Source of the DNA: an uncultured Clostridia bacterium
GTDB taxonomy: Bacteria > Bacillota > Clostridia > TANB77 > CAG-508
Assembly: GCA_948976265.1 (NCBI GenBank)
Contig: CARFUA010000004.1
Span: 1 to 62,018, forward strand
Length of the DNA stretch: 62,018 nt
Reading direction: 5' to 3'
Each line of letters starts with the position of its first letter. The first letter of the stretch is position 1. Shown piece after piece: positions 60,156 to 62,018 of the stretch. Made by a program: the position numbers and the translations under genes. The notes below the pieces were generated by a model. The model had not been told where the DNA came from. It searched no databases and saw only the letters and a program-made list of their open reading frames with translations.

Positions 60156-62018
60156 ATGTTTGCAGAAATAATTATTAATAGTAATGCTAGAGCACTGAAT
60201 CGAATATTTGACTATATAGTTCCACAAAATCTTGAATCTGAGATAACCGTTGGAACTCGAGTTTTGGTGCCTTTTGGAAAAGGCTCGAAATTAGAGGATG
60301 GTTTTGTGATTCAGTTAAAAGAAAAATCAGAGTTTGCCATTAAAGAAATTTGTCAAATTAACAAAAATGAAAGTTTGACAGAGGAAAATATTGTTTTGGC
60401 GAAATTAATGGCGAGAAAATATTTTTGTAATATTTCAGATTGTATCAAACTGATGCTACCACCAGGGACTGGAGGAAAAAAACTAGAAAGCAGAGCCAAA
60501 GAAAAGTTTGGCAATTTTGTATTTTTGAAAAAAGAAGAAGAGGAAATTGATTTTTTAATTAGAACAGGAAAATTAAAAAGTGAAAAACATATTCGTGTAG
60601 CAAAATTTTTATTGGACCAAGATGGAATTTATATTTCAGATTTGGAAATTTTGACAGATGTAAGTAAATCCATTTTGAAAACAATGGAGAAAAATGGAAT
60701 TTTAGAAATAGTGGAAAAACCAATTCAGCGCAATCCATTTGCTAGAAAAAAGGTAGAAAAAGATACGCCGAAAACTTTAACAGAAGAACAAAAAAATTGT
60801 TTTAATGGAATTGCAGAAGATATTGAAGAAGGGCAATATTCTAAAAACTTGATTTTTGGAATTACAGGTTCTCGGAAAAACTGAAATTTATTTGCAATTA
60901 ATTACGAAGGTATTAGAAAAGCGGAAGAACAGCGATTGTATTGGTACCAGAAATTTCGCTGACTCCACAAATGGTAGATCGATTTTTGGCACGTTTTGGA
61001 GAGAATATTGCGGTGTTGCATAGCAAATTATCGATGGGAGAACGTTATGATGAATGGCAAAAAATCCAAAAGGGAGAAGTGCAAATTGTAATTCGGAGCT
61101 CGTTCTGCAATTTTTGCACCAGTTCAAAATTTAGGTATCGTTATTGTGGATGAGGAACATGATATGTCTTATAAATCAGATACAACACCACGTTATCATG
61201 CGAAAGATTTAGCGAAATATATAGCGGAAAAAAATCATTGTCCACTTGTTTTAGGAAGTGCAACACCAGATATTGAAACGTATTATGAAGCCAAAGAAAC
61301 GAAGAAAATGAATTTGTATGTACTTACCAAAAGAGCGAATCAGGCGATGCTACCTACTATAGAAGTGGTGGATTTAAGGCAGGAATTGGCACTTGGAAAT
61401 AAGTCTATGATTAGTTTTAAATTGCAAGAAGAAATTCAGAAAAATTTAACAAATCAGAAACAAACCATTTTATTTTTAAATCGTAGAGGATATTCAACTT
61501 TTTTGATGTGTAGAGATTGTGGCCATGTTTTTCAATGCAAAAATTGCAATATTAGTTTGACGTATCACAAATTTGAAAATAAGTTAAAATGCCATTATTG
61601 TGGATTTGAACAAAAGATTCCAAGTGTGTGTGAAGCATGTGGCAGTTCGAAAGTGAAATATTTTGGGACAGGTACGCAAAAATTAGAAGAAGAAGTTCAG
61701 AAAATATTTCCTACAGCTTCTACCATTCGAATGGATATTGACACAGTTACTAAAAAAGATTCCCATGAAGAGATTTTAAATCGCTTTAAGAACGAAAAAA
61801 TTGATTTTTTAATTGGGACACAGATGGTAGTAAAAGGGCATCATTTTCCTAATGTAACTTTGGTTGGTGTTATTGCAGCAGATGGCATTTTAAATTTAGA
61901 AGATTTTAGAGCACCAGAAAAGACATTTCAAACGCTTGTGCAAGTGGCTGGTAGGTCAGGTCGAGAAGAGGCAGGCAGAGTTGTGATTCAAACGTATAAT
62001 CCAGACCATTATGCGATT
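60156..62018 (+). CDS. priA: Primosomal replication helicase PriA read through three CGG +1 frameshifts; 3' end outside window
   Basis: PriA restarts stalled replication forks as a 3'-5' DNA helicase. The N-terminal fork-binding domain (NSNARALNRIFDYIVPQNL) is normal. The Walker A motif reads GITGS followed by CGG at 60873; skipping C gives GSGKTEIYLQL. Fifty bases on, LEK is followed by CGG at 60922; skipping C gives LEKGRTAIVLVPEISLTPQM. After EVQIVI a third CGG at 61094 gives, when C is skipped, IGARSAIFAPVQNLGIVIVDEEHD. The zinc-binding region (CRDCGHVFQCKNC, CHYCGF, CEACGS) and the helicase block KGHHFPNVTLVGVIAADG then follow in one frame to the window end. All three zero-frame products stop early, so a working PriA needs three consecutive shifts. 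Confidence 0.87.
60873..60876 (+). other. CGG +1 recoding site 9 (priA, Walker A)
   Basis: TCT CGG AAA AAC TGA in zero frame; skipping C gives TCT GGA AAA ACT (S-G-K-T), the core of the ATP-binding loop. Confidence 0.82.
60922..60925 (+). other. CGG +1 recoding site 10 (priA)
   Basis: AAG CGG AAG AAC in the frame entered at site 9; skipping C gives AAG GGA AGA ACA (K-G-R-T), matching the K-G-[KR]-x segment between Walker A and the VPEIxLTPQ motif. Confidence 0.8.
61094..61097 (+). other. CGG +1 recoding site 11 (priA)
   Basis: ATT CGG AGC TCG in the frame entered at site 10; skipping C gives ATT GGA GCT CGT (I-G-A-R), the invariant VIGTRSA/IGARSA motif of PriA. Confidence 0.82.

Noticed and set aside
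10082..61097. The eleven frame breaks as sequencing or assembly errors
   Set aside because: Errors should fall in any codon phase and before GG in any context. All eleven are a C, all exactly at a codon boundary before a conserved glycine, and no other type of indel is seen in 62 kb. It cannot be fully excluded without the reads.
10082..61097. Simple reassignment of CGG to another amino acid
   Set aside because: Reading CGG as any single amino acid leaves the frame unchanged, and the zero frame gives unrelated sequence and early stops at each site.
9878..61153. The nine interrupted genes as pseudogenes
   Set aside because: They include gmk and priA, keep all other family motifs, have no second lesion type, and one has three identical lesions. 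Decay would give varied stops and indels.

Overview
The window is a low-GC, densely packed bacterial chromosome segment, almost all on the + strand. AGGAGG-type ribosome binding sites, RemA, YicC, class II LysS, VanZ proteins, an XRE-free VanR/VanS-like pair and a Clostridia-style prepilin leader point to an uncultivated, probably host-associated member of the Clostridia (Firmicutes). No rRNA, tRNA, IS element or CRISPR array was seen.

Layout. 1-13.5 kb is a surface-glycan locus: ten glycosyltransferases (GT4 and GT2 types, including one GT-C membrane type), a Wzx-like flippase and an acyltransferase. 13.5-33.2 kb is mixed housekeeping: a GIY-YIG protein, RecU-like resolvase, DUF4153 membrane protein, a two-component system, an amidase, a large unknown protein, thioesterase, nucleoside kinase, RNHCP protein, two VanZ proteins, ArgS, a phosphoglycosyl transferase, a CDF transporter, Pta and an AI-2E-type exporter. 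33.4-47.8 kb is one 4799-codon gene for a prepilin-like, InlB-repeat surface protein behind a near-consensus promoter. 47.9-62 kb holds an O-antigen-ligase-like protein, another GT2, LysS, a site-2 protease, TsaD, a phosphoesterase, RsmE, YicC, RemA, RpoZ, Gmk, an LPEAG-anchored surface protein and PriA (cut by the window end).

Main discovery. Nine genes look frameshifted at eleven places, and all eleven breaks have the same form: an in-frame CGG codon sits where a conserved glycine is expected, and skipping only its first base (C|GGN) restores the correct frame and puts Gly at that position. The sites start at 10082 (GT2), 13618 (GIY-YIG), 19686 (histidine kinase), 23923 (small membrane protein), 26232 and 26687 (two VanZ), 50575 (GT2), 58533 (gmk), and 60873, 60922 and 61094 (three in priA). 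Scanning the window by eye for CGG in coding phase, I found only one other in-frame CGG, in an orphan minus-strand gene (16643-16645). CGG in the other two phases is common. The 4799-codon gene has no in-frame CGG at all. The simplest reading is that CGG is not an ordinary arginine codon in this organism and is instead a +1 recoding signal, read as a C-skip or as a CGGN quadruplet giving glycine, used in essential genes such as gmk and priA. An assembly artefact is the main alternative, but it does not readily explain why every inserted C lies exactly at the boundary before a glycine codon.
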